64,000 bases of DNA from Vibrio lentus. GTDB lineage: Bacteria > Pseudomonadota > Gammaproteobacteria > Enterobacterales > Vibrionaceae. The stretch is from contig NZ_JAUFQE010000002.1 in assembly GCF_030409755.1 (NCBI RefSeq), positions 186,001 to 250,000 on the forward strand, given 5' to 3'. The notes under the pieces are model-generated. The model ran no database searches, was not told the origin of the DNA, and saw only the letters and a program-made list of their open reading frames with translations. Below, piece by piece: positions 11,221 through 20,005 of the stretch. Made by a program: the position numbers and the translations under genes. Position 1 is the first letter of the stretch. Each line of letters opens with the position of its first letter.

Positions 11221-11250
11221 AAAAAAGGAGAGCTGAGGCTCTCCTTTTTT
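11221..11250. terminator. bidirectional terminator between ubiF and pgl
   Basis: AAAAAAGGAGAG and CTCTCCTTTTTT form a perfect 12-bp stem with a short loop. A-tract and T-tract flank it on both sides, so it can serve ubiF (plus) and pgl (minus). Confidence 0.9.
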
Positions 11251-11260
11251 GATTTCGTGA

Positions 11261-11302
11261 TAGTGCTTAGTGCTTAGTGCTTAGTGCTTAGTGCTTAGTG
11301 CT
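11261..11302. repeat. heptamer tandem repeat (TAGTGCT x6)
   Basis: Six perfect tandem copies of TAGTGCT fill 42 bp between the ubiF terminator and pgl. The last copy overlaps the pgl stop codon (TAG complement at 11301-11303). Confidence 0.95.
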
Positions 11303-12341
11303 ATTGCGTCACACAAACAGGTGCATCAATGGCTAAAGAGCATCCAGTATAGATGAGGGATCCATCCTCAATATTTCGTTTGAATGACGTGAGGTTGTTG
11401 GAGTTCTGGTTTGCAGCGATAAGCCATTGCCCACAGTTGGTAATATGAAAATCGCGAGGAAAATTACCTTCAGTGCTGTAGCTATCAATAAAAATAGGCA
11501 TTTTGGTGGTCGGTTCGATTTTGAAATTACTGATCCTTGATTGATGTCGGCAAGACACATAAAGGAATTGCTCATCTGGCGATAGCTTAATTGCAGCCGC
11601 TGCTTCCCCTTTCTCCATATTGGGAAGTGCATCAACCTCTTCCACGATACTCCACACTCCTAAAGACTTTTGCAAAATCAATATCGTTTCAGAGAGTTCA
11701 CACACCACATAGGCTCGATCTTCAGCTTGGTTAAATATTAGGTGACGAGGTCCATTCCCTGTTGGCACTTTGATAGATTGCATTGGTTCATCAAGGAACT
11801 CTTCTTGCTCTTCGTCAAAGCAATAGAAGTTGATTCGATCGGCTCCGAGATCGACGGTGACAAACTGCGGAGAGTTCTTTAGGAAAAGGCTTTGATGTGC
11901 ATGTGGGCCCGTTTGTCTTTCTGTATTAGGTCCAGAACCAACCATTTTGAGTGTTTTGAGCCGTTTATCTATATTGCCATTGATACTTAAACTAAAGATA
12001 TCGAATGTCCCTGATGAATATTGCGATGTAATAGCAAACTTATTGTGGGGATCTATCGTGATATGACAAGGGTGATCTCCTGAGATTGGCCCAGTATTTG
12101 ACGCTATTGTTGAATCAGAATTCGGTATATGAATTAGCTGTGGTTGTATCTTTTGGTCAACTTCAGAAGCAGTGTAGATCCCTAGCTTTGTCGTGGTGAC
12201 AAACGAGGGGTTAGTGCAGGCTGCTATAAGCTCTAAAGGCAACAGCGTTCCCGTTTCTAGATCTAACTGAGTTTGATACACACCTTGGCTATTACTTGGA
12301 GAACCTGTGTAGCAACCGATCGTTAAAGGGAGGGTTTTCAT
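11301..12341 (-). CDS. pgl: beta-propeller lactonase, probable 6-phosphogluconolactonase
   Basis: A 346-residue protein of the lactonase (YbhE/Pgl) seven-bladed propeller family, which hydrolyses 6-phosphogluconolactone in the pentose phosphate route. Visible family marks are IGCYTGSPSNSQGVY near the N-terminus, GDHPCHITIDPHNKF near 88-102, TGPHAHQSL near 148-156 and GNGPRHLIFN near 195-204. No signal peptide is seen, so it is cytosolic. It is monocistronic and converges on ubiF. Substrate specificity within the family cannot be fixed from sequence. Confidence 0.8.
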   Translation of the reverse strand: MKTLPLTIGCYTGSPSNSQGVYQTQLDLETGTLLPLELIAACTNPSFVTTTKLGIYTASEVDQKIQPQLIHIPNSDSTIASNTGPISGDHPCHITIDPHNKFAITSQYSSGTFDIFSLSINGNIDKRLKTLKMVGSGPNTERQTGPHAHQSLFLKNSPQFVTVDLGADRINFYCFDEEQEEFLDEPMQSIKVPTGNGPRHLIFNQAEDRAYVVCELSETILILQKSLGVWSIVEEVDALPNMEKGEAAAAIKLSPDEQFLYVSCRHQSRISNFKIEPTTKMPIFIDSYSTEGNFPRDFHITNCGQWLIAANQNSNNLTSFKRNIEDGSLIYTGCSLAIDAPVCVTQ

Positions 12342-12465
12342 AGGAAGTCATACTCAGTTAGGAAATGGAGCAGACATTGTCTAATAAAATCGCAGTAAAA
12401 GTGAGGTTATAGGAGAGAATACTTGGTGACTTGGCTTGCAGATTTACATATTCCAGATAAAACAA

Positions 12466-12490
12466 AACCCAGCTAAAAAGCTGGGTTCTA
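12466..12490 (-). terminator. terminator of the tRNA array
   Basis: AACCCAGCT and AGCTGGGTT (12466-12487) form a 9-bp stem around AAAA. Reading on the minus strand it follows the last tRNA-Leu and leads into TTTTGTTTT. Confidence 0.9.
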
Positions 12491-12498
12491 TTCAATGA

Positions 12499-12583
12499 TG
12501 GTGCGGTCGGAGAGACTTGAACTCTCACACCTCTCGGCGCCAGAACCTAAATCTGGTGCGTCTACCAATTCCGCCACGACCGC
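12499..12583 (-). tRNA. tRNA-Leu (UAG), array copy 1
   Basis: 85 nt including encoded CCA. The anticodon stem CCAGA encloses loop UUUAGGU, giving anticodon UAG. It is the last gene transcribed in the 19-tRNA array. Confidence 0.97.
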
Positions 12584-12660
12584 AGCAAATCTTTATAGTT
12601 ATATCGACATTGGTGATTCAATATAACGTTGTTTGTACTTTTTCTTTCCTAAAGAAAGAA

Positions 12661-12737
12661 TGGTGGCTACTGCGGGATTCGAACCTGCGACCCCATCATT
12701 ATGAGTGATGTGCTCTAACCAACTGAGCTAAGTAGCC
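12661..12737 (-). tRNA. tRNA-Met elongator (CAU), array copy 1
   Basis: 77 nt with encoded CCA; anticodon loop CUCAUAA gives CAU. The sequence matches the elongator type (acceptor GGCTACT), not initiator tRNA. Confidence 0.97.
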
Positions 12738-12788
12738 AATAATGAATTTTATGTATTCACTATTTTATCTCTAATTAAAGAGAAATAA

Positions 12789-12873
12789 TGGTGCGGTCGG
12801 AGAGACTTGAACTCTCACACCTCTCGGCGCCAGAACCTAAATCTGGTGCGTCTACCAATTCCGCCACGACCGC
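12789..12873 (-). tRNA. tRNA-Leu (UAG), array copy 2
   Basis: Sequence identical to Leu copy 1. It starts 290 bp after it, the same distance as between Leu copies 4 and 5. Confidence 0.97.
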
Positions 12874-12941
12874 AGCAAAGCTTTTACTCTAGCGAAGAGT
12901 ATAGTTAAGAAGACTTATGGTTTGTCTAAGTAACGTTGTAA

Positions 12942-13016
12942 TGGCTGGGCTACCTGGATTCGAACCAGGGAATGCTGGCATCAAAAGCCAGTGCCTTACC
13001 GCTTGGCGATAGCCCA
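12942..13016 (-). tRNA. tRNA-Gln (UUG), array copy 1
   Basis: 75 nt with encoded CCA. Loop UUUUGAU gives anticodon UUG; the acceptor begins TGGGCTA as in other tRNA-Gln. Confidence 0.97.
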
Positions 13017-13045
13017 ACAGGATATCAATTAAGATATCTAAATAA

Positions 13046-13130
13046 TGGTGCGGTCGGAGAGACTTGAACTCTCACACCTCTCGGCGCCAGAACCTAAATC
13101 TGGTGCGTCTACCAATTCCGCCACGACCGC
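13046..13130 (-). tRNA. tRNA-Leu (UAG), array copy 3
   Basis: Identical Leu copy, exactly 257 bp from copy 2, so it belongs to a Leu-Gln repeat unit. Confidence 0.97.
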
Positions 13131-13198
13131 AGCAAAGCTTTTACTCTAGCGAAGAGTATAGTTAAGAAGACTTATGGTTTGTCTAAGTAACGTTGTAA

Positions 13199-13273
13199 TG
13201 GCTGGGCTACCTGGATTCGAACCAGGGAATGCTGGCATCAAAAGCCAGTGCCTTACCGCTTGGCGATAGCCCA
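13199..13273 (-). tRNA. tRNA-Gln (UUG), array copy 2
   Basis: Same 75-nt sequence as Gln copy 1, 257 bp away, with an identical flanking spacer. Confidence 0.97.
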
Positions 13274-13302
13274 ACAGGATATCAATTAAGATATCTAAAT
13301 AA

Positions 13303-13387
13303 TGGTGCGGTCGGAGAGACTTGAACTCTCACACCTCTCGGCGCCAGAACCTAAATCTGGTGCGTCTACCAATTCCGCCACGACCGC
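13303..13387 (-). tRNA. tRNA-Leu (UAG), array copy 4
   Basis: Identical Leu copy. It begins the second higher-order block, followed by a tRNA-Met 162 bp on, as with Leu copy 1. Confidence 0.97.
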
Positions 13388-13464
13388 AGCAAATCTTTAT
13401 AGTTATATCGATATTGGTGATTCAATATAACGTTGTTTGTTCTTTTTCTTTCATAAGGAAAGAA

Positions 13465-13541
13465 TGGTGGCTACTGCGGGATTCGAACCTGCGACCCCAT
13501 CATTATGAGTGATGTGCTCTAACCAACTGAGCTAAGTAGCC
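13465..13541 (-). tRNA. tRNA-Met elongator (CAU), array copy 2
   Basis: Same 77-nt elongator tRNA-Met as copy 1. The flanking spacers differ from those of copy 1 at only a few bases. Confidence 0.97.
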
Positions 13542-13592
13542 AATAATGAATTTTATGTGTTCACTATTTTATCTCTAATTAAAGAGAAATAA

Positions 13593-13677
13593 TGGTGCGG
13601 TCGGAGAGACTTGAACTCTCACACCTCTCGGCGCCAGAACCTAAATCTGGTGCGTCTACCAATTCCGCCACGACCGC
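13593..13677 (-). tRNA. tRNA-Leu (UAG), array copy 5
   Basis: Identical Leu copy; first of three 257-bp Leu-Gln units in this block. Confidence 0.97.
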
Positions 13678-13745
13678 AGCAAAGCTTTTACTCTAGCGAA
13701 GAGTATAGTTAAGAAGACTTATGGTTTGTCTAAGTAACGTTGTAG

Positions 13746-13820
13746 TGGCTGGGCTACCTGGATTCGAACCAGGGAATGCTGGCATCAAAAGCCAGTGCCT
13801 TACCGCTTGGCGATAGCCCA
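13746..13820 (-). tRNA. tRNA-Gln (UUG), array copy 3
   Basis: Same tRNA-Gln. Its neighbouring spacer reads AACAATGATATCATT instead of the AACAGGATATCAATT of the other internal copies, a small divergence. Confidence 0.97.
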
Positions 13821-13849
13821 ACAATGATATCATTAAGATATCTAAATAA

Positions 13850-13934
13850 TGGTGCGGTCGGAGAGACTTGAACTCTCACACCTCTCGGCGCCAGAACCTA
13901 AATCTGGTGCGTCTACCAATTCCGCCACGACCGC
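13850..13934 (-). tRNA. tRNA-Leu (UAG), array copy 6
   Basis: Identical Leu copy, 257 bp from copy 5. Confidence 0.97.
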
Positions 13935-14002
13935 AGCAAAGCTTTTACTCTAGCGAAGAGTATAGTTAAGAAGACTTATGGTTTGTCTAAGTAACGTTGT
14001 AA

Positions 14003-14077
14003 TGGCTGGGCTACCTGGATTCGAACCAGGGAATGCTGGCATCAAAAGCCAGTGCCTTACCGCTTGGCGATAGCCCA
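14003..14077 (-). tRNA. tRNA-Gln (UUG), array copy 4
   Basis: Same tRNA-Gln, 257 bp from Gln copy 3. Confidence 0.97.
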
Positions 14078-14106
14078 ACAGGATATCAATTAAGATATCT
14101 AAATAA

Positions 14107-14191
14107 TGGTGCGGTCGGAGAGACTTGAACTCTCACACCTCTCGGCGCCAGAACCTAAATCTGGTGCGTCTACCAATTCCGCCACGACCGC
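14107..14191 (-). tRNA. tRNA-Leu (UAG), array copy 7
   Basis: Identical Leu copy, 257 bp from copy 6. Confidence 0.97.
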
Positions 14192-14259
14192 AGCAAAGCT
14201 TTTACTCTAGCGAAGAGTATAGTTAAGAAGACTTATGGTTTGTCTAAGTAACGTTGTAA

Positions 14260-14334
14260 TGGCTGGGCTACCTGGATTCGAACCAGGGAATGCTGGCATC
14301 AAAAGCCAGTGCCTTACCGCTTGGCGATAGCCCA
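14260..14334 (-). tRNA. tRNA-Gln (UUG), array copy 5
   Basis: Same tRNA-Gln, 257 bp from Gln copy 4. Confidence 0.97.
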
Positions 14335-14363
14335 ACAGGATATCAATTAAGATATCTAAATAA

Positions 14364-14448
14364 TGGTGCGGTCGGAGAGACTTGAACTCTCACACCTCTC
14401 GGCGCCAGAACCTAAATCTGGTGCGTCTACCAATTCCGCCACGACCGC
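14364..14448 (-). tRNA. tRNA-Leu (UAG), array copy 8
   Basis: Identical Leu copy, 257 bp from copy 7. It is followed by a tRNA-Met 161 bp on, repeating the start of the higher-order block. Confidence 0.97.
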
Positions 14449-14524
14449 AGCAAATCTTTATAGTTATATCGATATTGGTGATTCAATATAACGTTGTTTG
14501 TTCTTTTTCTTTCATAAGAAAGAA

Positions 14525-14601
14525 TGGTGGCTACTGCGGGATTCGAACCTGCGACCCCATCATTATGAGTGATGTGCTCTAACCAACTGAGCTAAGTAGC
14601 C
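14525..14601 (-). tRNA. tRNA-Met elongator (CAU), array copy 3
   Basis: Same elongator tRNA-Met. The spacer on its promoter side (14602-14678) is unlike the others, so the amplified part ends here. Confidence 0.97.
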
Positions 14602-14678
14602 ATCTGAGAGCGAAGTAATATAATATAATCTCGCTTCCAATGCCATTATCTTTTTAAAGATAATTACACTTTAAATTG

Positions 14679-14753
14679 TGGCTGGGCTACCTGGATTCGA
14701 ACCAGGGAATGCTGGCATCAAAAGCCAGTGCCTTACCGCTTGGCGATAGCCCA
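14679..14753 (-). tRNA. tRNA-Gln (UUG), array copy 6
   Basis: Same tRNA-Gln with a unique spacer. It belongs to the promoter-proximal, probably ancestral Met-Leu-Gln set. Confidence 0.97.
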
Positions 14754-14782
14754 ACAATGGTGTCAATTAAGACATCTCAATA

Positions 14783-14867
14783 TGGTGCGGTCGGAGAGAC
14801 TTGAACTCTCACACCTCTCGGCGCCAGAACCTAAATCTGGTGCGTCTACCAATTCCGCCACGACCGC
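14783..14867 (-). tRNA. tRNA-Leu (UAG), array copy 9
   Basis: Identical Leu copy, second gene transcribed, with a unique 67-bp spacer to the first tRNA-Met. Confidence 0.97.
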
Positions 14868-14934
14868 TTTATTTCCTAAAAACTCTTTGTTGTCAAAAGA
14901 CATACGTTTAATAACAAACAGAGTGCTTAGGAAA

Positions 14935-15011
14935 TGGTGGCTACTGCGGGATTCGAACCTGCGACCCCATCATTATGAGTGATGTGCTCTAACCAACTGA
15001 GCTAAGTAGCC
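14935..15011 (-). tRNA. tRNA-Met elongator (CAU), array copy 4
   Basis: First gene transcribed in the array, 55 bp downstream of the -10 box at 15067-15072. Same 77-nt elongator tRNA-Met. Confidence 0.97.
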
Positions 15012-15066
15012 ATTTCCAAATTGTTGTTCATTTCGAGACGTTGCCGCTTCGTTGTGAACGGGGCGC

Positions 15067-15095
15067 ATTATGCGGAGTTGAGTGAAACCCGTCAA
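15067..15095 (-). promoter_or_regulatory. sigma-70 promoter of the tRNA array, stringent type
   Basis: On the minus strand TTGACG (15090-15095) and CATAAT (15067-15072) are 17 bp apart, followed by a G/C-rich discriminator GCGCCCC. That discriminator is the known hallmark of ppGpp/DksA-repressed stable RNA promoters. An A/T run (AAAAAAAAA) lies just upstream, where an UP element would be. Confidence 0.88.
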
Positions 15096-15241
15096 CTTTT
15101 TTTTTGAATAAATCACGAATAAACATCTGTTCGGTTTCTTTTTAGTCAAAGAGGCGTATTTGTCAGCAAAAAATAGGTTCAAATGCCGATATATAGGAAG
15201 TTAAGTTTTGGATAATAAGCTATTTATAAAGAGCGAAAACG

Positions 15242-15270
15242 AAAAAGGCCAGTGAATTTACTGGCCTTTT
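15242..15270. terminator. ychF terminator
   Basis: AAAAAGGCCAGT and ACTGGCCTTTT form a 10-bp stem with an AT-rich loop. A/T tracts on both sides make it usable in both directions; ychF reads into it. Confidence 0.88.
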
Positions 15271-15289
15271 ATTAGATGTTTATTGGTAA

Positions 15290-16381
15290 TTAAACGTTGA
15301 AACGGAAGTGAACAACATCGCCATCTTTAACGATGTATTCTTTGCCTTCAAGACGCCATTTACCTGCATCTTTTGCTCCGCTTTCACCGCCAAATTCGAT
15401 GAAATGTTCGTAACCAACGACTTCTGCACGGATGAATCCTTTTTCGAAGTCGGTGTGGATCTTGCCTGCAGCTTGTGGTGCAGTCGCACCTACAGGGATC
15501 GTCCAAGCGCGAACTTCTTTAACACCCGCAGTGAAGTAAGTCTGAAGAGTAAGTAGTTCGTAACCAGAGCGGATCACTCGGTTAAGGCCTGGTTCTTCGA
15601 TACCCATGTCCGCTAGGAACTCTTCGCGATCTTCATCGTCAAGCTCAGAAAGCTCAGATTCGATTGCAGCACATACAGCAACAACAACGTTGTTCTCTTT
15701 TTCTGCATACTCACGAACGGCGTCTAGGTAAGGGTTGTTTTCGAAACCATCTTCAGCAACGTTTGCGATGTACATTGTTGGCTTAAGCGTTAGGAAGTTA
15801 AGGTAGTCGATTGCTGCGACTTCTTCTTTGCCCAGTTCAACAGTACGAGCCATACCACCTTCAGTCAGGATCGGTAGTAGCTTTTCAAGAACTGTAGTTT
15901 CAAACTTAGCGTCTTTATCGCCGCCTTTTGCTTTTTTAGCATTACGGAAGATCGCACGTTCACAGCTATCTAGATCGGCAAGAGCAAGCTCAAGGTTGAT
16001 CACTTCGATATCTTCGATAGGAGATACTTTGCCAGAAACGTGAACGATGTTTTCGTTTTCAAAGCAGCGTACAACGTGACCGATAGCGTCAGTTTCGCGG
16101 ATGTTAGCTAGGAATTTGTTACCTAGACCTTCACCTTTAGATGCGCCAGCAACTAGGCCTGCGATGTCTACGAATTCCATTGTCGTTGGAAGGATCTTCT
16201 GTGGATTAACAATTTTTGCTAATGCATCTAAGCGTAGATCTGGAACCGGAACGATACCTGTGTTTGGTTCGATCGTACAAAATGGAAAGTTTGCTGCTTC
16301 GATGCCTGCTTTAGTCAGTGCGTTAAACAGAGTTGACTTACCAACGTTTGGTAGACCAACGATGCCACATTTAAAACCCAT
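15290..16381 (-). CDS. ychF: redox-regulated ATPase / GTPase-like YchF (EngD)
   Basis: Obg-family P-loop protein that prefers ATP and binds ribosomes; 363 residues. Walker A is GLPNVGKST near residue 8-16, G3 is [17 protein letters not shown] near 69, and a C-terminal TGS domain ends in [11 protein letters not shown]. The start is the ATG at 16381 giving [11 protein letters not shown]; an upstream in-frame ATG at 16441 would add 20 residues inside pth and lacks family support. It lies 10 bp after pth, a conserved pth-ychF pair. Confidence 0.97.
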   Translation of the reverse strand: MGFKCGIVGLPNVGKSTLFNALTKAGIEAANFPFCTIEPNTGIVPVPDLRLDALAKIVNPQKILPTTMEFVDIAGLVAGASKGEGLGNKFLANIRETDAIGHVVRCFENENIVHVSGKVSPIEDIEVINLELALADLDSCERAIFRNAKKAKGGDKDAKFETTVLEKLLPILTEGGMARTVELGKEEVAAIDYLNFLTLKPTMYIANVAEDGFENNPYLDAVREYAEKENNVVVAVCAAIESELSELDDEDREEFLADMGIEEPGLNRVIRSGYELLTLQTYFTAGVKEVRAWTIPVGATAPQAAGKIHTDFEKGFIRAEVVGYEHFIEFGGESGAKDAGKWRLEGKEYIVKDGDVVHFRFNV

Positions 16382-16391
16382 GATATAAACC

Positions 16392-16982
16392 TTATTCTGC
16401 TTTGAACGTATGTAAGCGATTTTGTGCTTTTGGTAGGCCATCTTTTAATAAGATGTCTAGGCTGCGAACCGATTCGTCAACGACAGCCTCGATACACTCT
16501 TGCTCTTTAGCAGGAGCTTTGCCTAATACATAACCTGCAACTTTATCTTTATGTCCCGGATGGCCAATGCCTAACCTAAGACGATAGAATTCTTTATTGT
16601 TACCCTGCTTGCTGATGATGTCTTTTAGGCCATTGTGCCCGCCATGACCACCACCTTTTTTAAACTTACCAATACCTGGAGGGAGGTCTAACTCATCGTG
16701 AGCGACCATGATCTCTTCTGGTTTAATTTGGTAGAACTTTGCCAGTGCTGCAACGGCTTTCCCGGATAAGTTCATAAAAGTCGTTGGGATCAGCAAACGA
16801 AGATCTTCACCATGAACCATGATACGACCCGTTAGGCCAAAGAACTTTGGTTCGTTCTTCAGTGTCACGTTGTGTACACGTGCTAATTCTTCAACTACCC
16901 AAGCACCCGCATTGTGGCGAGTTTTGGCGTATTCTGGACCTGGATTAGCCAGTCCAACGAGAAGTTTTATTTGTTGGCTCAA
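16392..16982 (-). CDS. pth: peptidyl-tRNA hydrolase
   Basis: Recycles tRNA from prematurely released peptidyl-tRNA. The 196-residue protein has the catalytic His in KTRHNAGAW (residue 22), the substrate-clamp motif [10 protein letters not shown] near 68 and the catalytic-support Asp in [10 protein letters not shown] near 95. [11 protein letters not shown] follows near 110. It forms a two-gene unit with ychF. Confidence 0.98.
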
Positions 16983-17106
16983 GGTATGGATCTCTCTTGG
17001 GATTTCAAAAAGCGCCGTATGATATCACAGTTTATGAAAAAGGTGCGAGCTAGCTGATAGCAACTCAATGATTCGAAACTGTGGTCAAATTAACTTTGTG
17101 GTCGTT

Positions 17107-17268
17107 ATACCAATCGTAGTAAATAACTGGTCACCCTAGCTGGTTAAAATGCTCGATAACTGCGTTATAATTTTTGATTGTAGAATAACTACTTATCAAA
17201 AAATCACGCCTTGTTCTCAAGCTTTATTCCTGCGCTATTTCTGAACACTTACTTACTGTGATTGGTAT
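17107..17268. repeat. 162-bp palindromic Vibrio-type element with ATACCAATC ends
   Basis: Terminal inverted repeats ATACCAATC (17107-17115) and GATTGGTAT (17260-17268) extend imperfectly to about 20 bp per side. No transposase is encoded. This MITE-like structure fills most of the pth-prs spacer. I recognise the ATACCAATC ends as recurrent in Vibrio and related genomes; copy number must be checked. Confidence 0.65.
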
Positions 17269-17275
17269 TAGATAT

Positions 17276-17306
17276 AAAAAAAGCACTTCATTGAATGAAG
17301 TGCTTA
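17276..17306 (-). terminator. prs terminator
   Basis: AAGCACTTCATT and AATGAAGTGCTT form an 11- to 12-bp stem (17281-17305), followed on the minus strand by a T-tract of seven. It ends the lolB-ispE-prs transcript. Confidence 0.9.
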
Positions 17307-17353
17307 ATATCTTTTTCAGATTGTTTTGCTAAAGCAAAGCTATAGAGCTTTGA

Positions 17354-18298
17354 TTAGTTGAACATCGCAGAGATAGACTCTTCGTTGCTGATACGACGAA
17401 TCGCTTCAGCAAGCATGCGAGAAAGGCTTAGCTCAGTCACTTTACCTGTCGCGGCCATTTCTGGAGAAAGCTTGATTGAATCAGTAACAATAACTTGGTC
17501 TAGAACTGAATTGCGGATGTTGTCTGCAGCAGTACCAGAGAATACAGCGTGAGTTGCGTAAGCGAATACACGCTTAGCACCGCGCTCTTTAAGCGCTTCA
17601 GCTGCTTTACATAGTGTGCCACCAGTATCGATCATGTCATCAACGATAACACAGTCACGACCTTCAACATCACCGATTAGGTTCATTACTTCAGAAACGT
17701 TAGCACGTGGACGACGCTTATCAACGATAGCGATATCAACATCACCTAGCGCTTTAGCTGTAGCACGAGCACGTACAACACCACCAAGGTCTGGAGAAAC
17801 CACAACTGGGTTTTCTAGGCCACGGTTAGCCATGTCTTCTAGAAGAACTGGAGTGCCGAAAATGTTATCAACAGGTACATCGAAGAAGCCTTGGATTTGC
17901 TCTGCGTGTAGGTCGATAGTCAAAACGCGGTCAACACCAACGTTAGAAAGGAAATCTGCAACAACTTTTGCAGTAATAGGCACACGAGCAGAACGTACAC
18001 GACGATCTTGACGGGCATAACCGAAGTAAGGGATTACAGCAGTAATACGGCCAGCAGAAGCACGGCGCATTGCGTCAATCATTACCACCAATTCCATAAG
18101 GTTGTCATTGGTTGGTGCACAAGTTGATTGAATCAGGAATACATCGCTACCACGAACGTTTTCATTGATTTGTACAGCGACTTCGCCATCAGAAAAACGG
18201 TCTACAGTAGCATCTCCAAGAGAGATGTATAGACGATCAGCAATACGTTGGGCTAGTTCAGGTGTTGCGTTACCAGCAAATAGCTTCATATCAGGCAC
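17354..18298 (-). CDS. prs: ribose-phosphate pyrophosphokinase
   Basis: Makes PRPP from ribose 5-phosphate and ATP for nucleotide, His and Trp synthesis. The 314-residue protein shows the ATP loop [16 protein letters not shown] near residues 96-111, the [17 protein letters not shown] metal/ribose region and the PRPP motif [13 protein letters not shown] near 215-227. The start is GTG at 18298 (GTG-CCT-GAT-ATG), as in E. coli prs. It follows ispE by 27 bp. Confidence 0.98.
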   Translation of the reverse strand: MPDMKLFAGNATPELAQRIADRLYISLGDATVDRFSDGEVAVQINENVRGSDVFLIQSTCAPTNDNLMELVVMIDAMRRASAGRITAVIPYFGYARQDRRVRSARVPITAKVVADFLSNVGVDRVLTIDLHAEQIQGFFDVPVDNIFGTPVLLEDMANRGLENPVVVSPDLGGVVRARATAKALGDVDIAIVDKRRPRANVSEVMNLIGDVEGRDCVIVDDMIDTGGTLCKAAEALKERGAKRVFAYATHAVFSGTAADNIRNSVLDQVIVTDSIKLSPEMAATGKVTELSLSRMLAEAIRRISNEESISAMFN

Positions 18299-18325
18299 GG
18301 TGGAAACCTCGGGTTGCGTCCAGTT

Positions 18326-19201
18326 TTAAATAGATTGTGGGTGGGCTGATTGGTATTCAGCCAAAGTTTCTTTTAAAGGCGAAATGTTTCGTCCTCTCGC
18401 GACAAACGCGGAAACTATGTCAGGCAGTTGCTCTAGTACCGATTCGGCTTCTTTTTTGCTGCTAAATTCAGCAAAAACGCATGAACCCGTACCAGTCAAT
18501 CTCGACGGCGCGTATTGTAGCAGCCATGAAAGTTGCTTATCAACCTCTGGGTACAGCATTCGCACAATTTTTTCGCAATCGTTTACGTATTCTTGCTCTA
18601 GAAGCGTTGACAGTGCTCGCTTCGGCGTATTTCGAGTTAATTCTGAATGTGTGAATATGTCTACAGTTGCTATGCTCACTTGAGGTTTAACAACGAGATA
18701 CCATTTTTCATCCGGATTAGCGGGTTGTAATTGTTCACCAACACCTTCAGCAAAGGCGGCATGGCCTCGAACGAAGACAGGAACGTCTGCACCAAGCTTT
18801 AAGCCAATCTCTGCTAACTGGTCATCAGACAGGTTGAGTTGCCATAAATGGTTGAGAGCGACCAACACGGTTGCGGCATTTGAAGAGCCTCCGCCAATGC
18901 CACCTCCCATAGGAAGCACTTTCTTTAACTGAATATCCGCACCGAAAGTCGTCGATGTATATTGTTGAAGGGCAGTTGCGGCTTTCCAAATCAGGTTATC
19001 TTCTGTCGCAACGCCTGGAATTTCAGGTGTAATTGTTATCGAGTTTGTTTCTCGGTTTGCGGTAACCGTAAGTTCATCGCCAAAGTCGACAAACTGAAAT
19101 AGGGTCTGAAGTTCGTGATAGCCATTATCGCGTCGGCCAGTGATATAGAGAAATAAATTCAGCTTAGCTGGCGAAGGCCAGTGCGTTGGCGTTGTTATCA
19201 T
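18326..19201 (-). CDS. ispE: 4-diphosphocytidyl-2-C-methyl-D-erythritol kinase
   Basis: GHMP kinase of the MEP isoprenoid pathway. The start chosen is ATG at 19201, whose ATGA overlaps the lolB TGA and gives [20 protein letters not shown]; a GTG at 19216 would add five residues. The 291-residue protein has PAKLNLFL at its N-terminus, the GHMP phosphate loop [14 protein letters not shown] near 95-108 and [12 protein letters not shown] near 235. It is the middle gene of lolB-ispE-prs. Confidence 0.95.
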   Translation of the reverse strand: MITTPTHWPSPAKLNLFLYITGRRDNGYHELQTLFQFVDFGDELTVTANRETNSITITPEIPGVATEDNLIWKAATALQQYTSTTFGADIQLKKVLPMGGGIGGGSSNAATVLVALNHLWQLNLSDDQLAEIGLKLGADVPVFVRGHAAFAEGVGEQLQPANPDEKWYLVVKPQVSIATVDIFTHSELTRNTPKRALSTLLEQEYVNDCEKIVRMLYPEVDKQLSWLLQYAPSRLTGTGSCVFAEFSSKKEAESVLEQLPDIVSAFVARGRNISPLKETLAEYQSAHPQSI

Positions 19202-19845
19202 TTTTTCAGTGTCCACTTCGAAACTACAATGTTGATTTTGTTATCGTCTTGCTTGAATGACAATCGAGTAGGGAGGGGAATTGTCTCTACCTTTGCGTTG
19301 TCGTCACCTGATAGTTGCTTACTCGGCATCTCTGTATTGCGATAGTTAGCAAAATTCAGTGTCCATAATTGACTGCTGACTTGTTTAGATAGAGATTCAA
19401 GCGTGTTGGTGCTGTTTAGTTGGTAGCTATCTGCTTGGTCGGGAATGCCAAGGAACCATTGCGGCAGGTGATCAATGGGGATCTGCAATCCAGTAAGTTG
19501 CTCTACCAATACAGATGCACTTGCATGGGTGAATTCCTGATCATCATAAGTGACTACTTTGGCGCCCGAGCTGTCAATCGTGAGGTTCAAGGCGGTTTGA
19601 CCAAGGAAAGTGGTCAGTCTCAATTGGCTTTGATTTGGGGAGTGCTTCCAAATGAAATTAAGGCTTTGGCGTTGCTCTGGAGAAATGTAAGCGAGCTTGC
19701 CTGAGGCTTGGTAGTTTTCTATCTGTAGAAGACGGTTTTGGTGACTTTGCCACTCAACGCTGGTCGGTTGTTCTGGTATAGACGAGCAACCCACCATAAT
19801 TATGGTCATAAAAATAAGAGACGTGATTTTACGAAGCTTGCTCAT
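19198..19845 (-). CDS. lolB: outer-membrane lipoprotein receptor LolB
   Basis: Receives lipoproteins from LolA and inserts them in the outer membrane; itself a lipoprotein with lipobox IMVGC (Cys20). The 215-residue protein has the LolB pattern [20 protein letters not shown] near residues 52-71 and [10 protein letters not shown]. It lies back to back with hemA, the usual gammaproteobacterial arrangement, and overlaps ispE by four bases. A LolA-like paralogue sits in the APE operon at 54362-55060. Confidence 0.95.
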   Translation of the reverse strand: MSKLRKITSLIFMTIIMVGCSSIPEQPTSVEWQSHQNRLLQIENYQASGKLAYISPEQRQSLNFIWKHSPNQSQLRLTTFLGQTALNLTIDSSGAKVVTYDDQEFTHASASVLVEQLTGLQIPIDHLPQWFLGIPDQADSYQLNSTNTLESLSKQVSSQLWTLNFANYRNTEMPSKQLSGDDNAKVETIPLPTRLSFKQDDNKINIVVSKWTLKK

Positions 19846-20005
19846 ATTTGCTCACAACTTGTTCAAATTTATCTAAAAAACGCTTCAACTATAGCATTGA
19901 ATTCACGAACTCAGGAAAACAAATCCCGCTTGCTCTTTAAATAGAGCCATGCATCAAGTAAAATTCGCCCCTTGTTTCCATTCCCTGATCGAGAACTTCT
20001 GATAC

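Larger units (their letters stand above)
12789..14363 (-). repeat. tandem 257-bp Leu-Gln tRNA repeat units
   Basis: Leu gene starts at 12789, 13046, 13303 and again at 13593, 13850, 14107, 14364 are spaced exactly 257 bp. The two series are separated by one 290-bp Leu-Met step. Spacers hold two small dyads, TACTCT/AGAGTA and GATATC/GATATC, which may help processing of the long precursor. Confidence 0.9.

Noticed and set aside
12517..14982. Plus-strand ORFs of 60-85 codons with near-identical products
   Set aside because: They are antisense translations of the tRNA genes and repeat with them.
12499..15011. CRISPR-like regular repeats with spacers
   Set aside because: The repeated units fold as tRNA-Leu, -Gln and -Met with encoded CCA; spacers are near-identical, not unique, and no cas genes are nearby.
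15290..16441. Longer start for ychF
   Set aside because: The extra 20 residues lie within pth and lack family similarity; [11 protein letters not shown] is the universal start.
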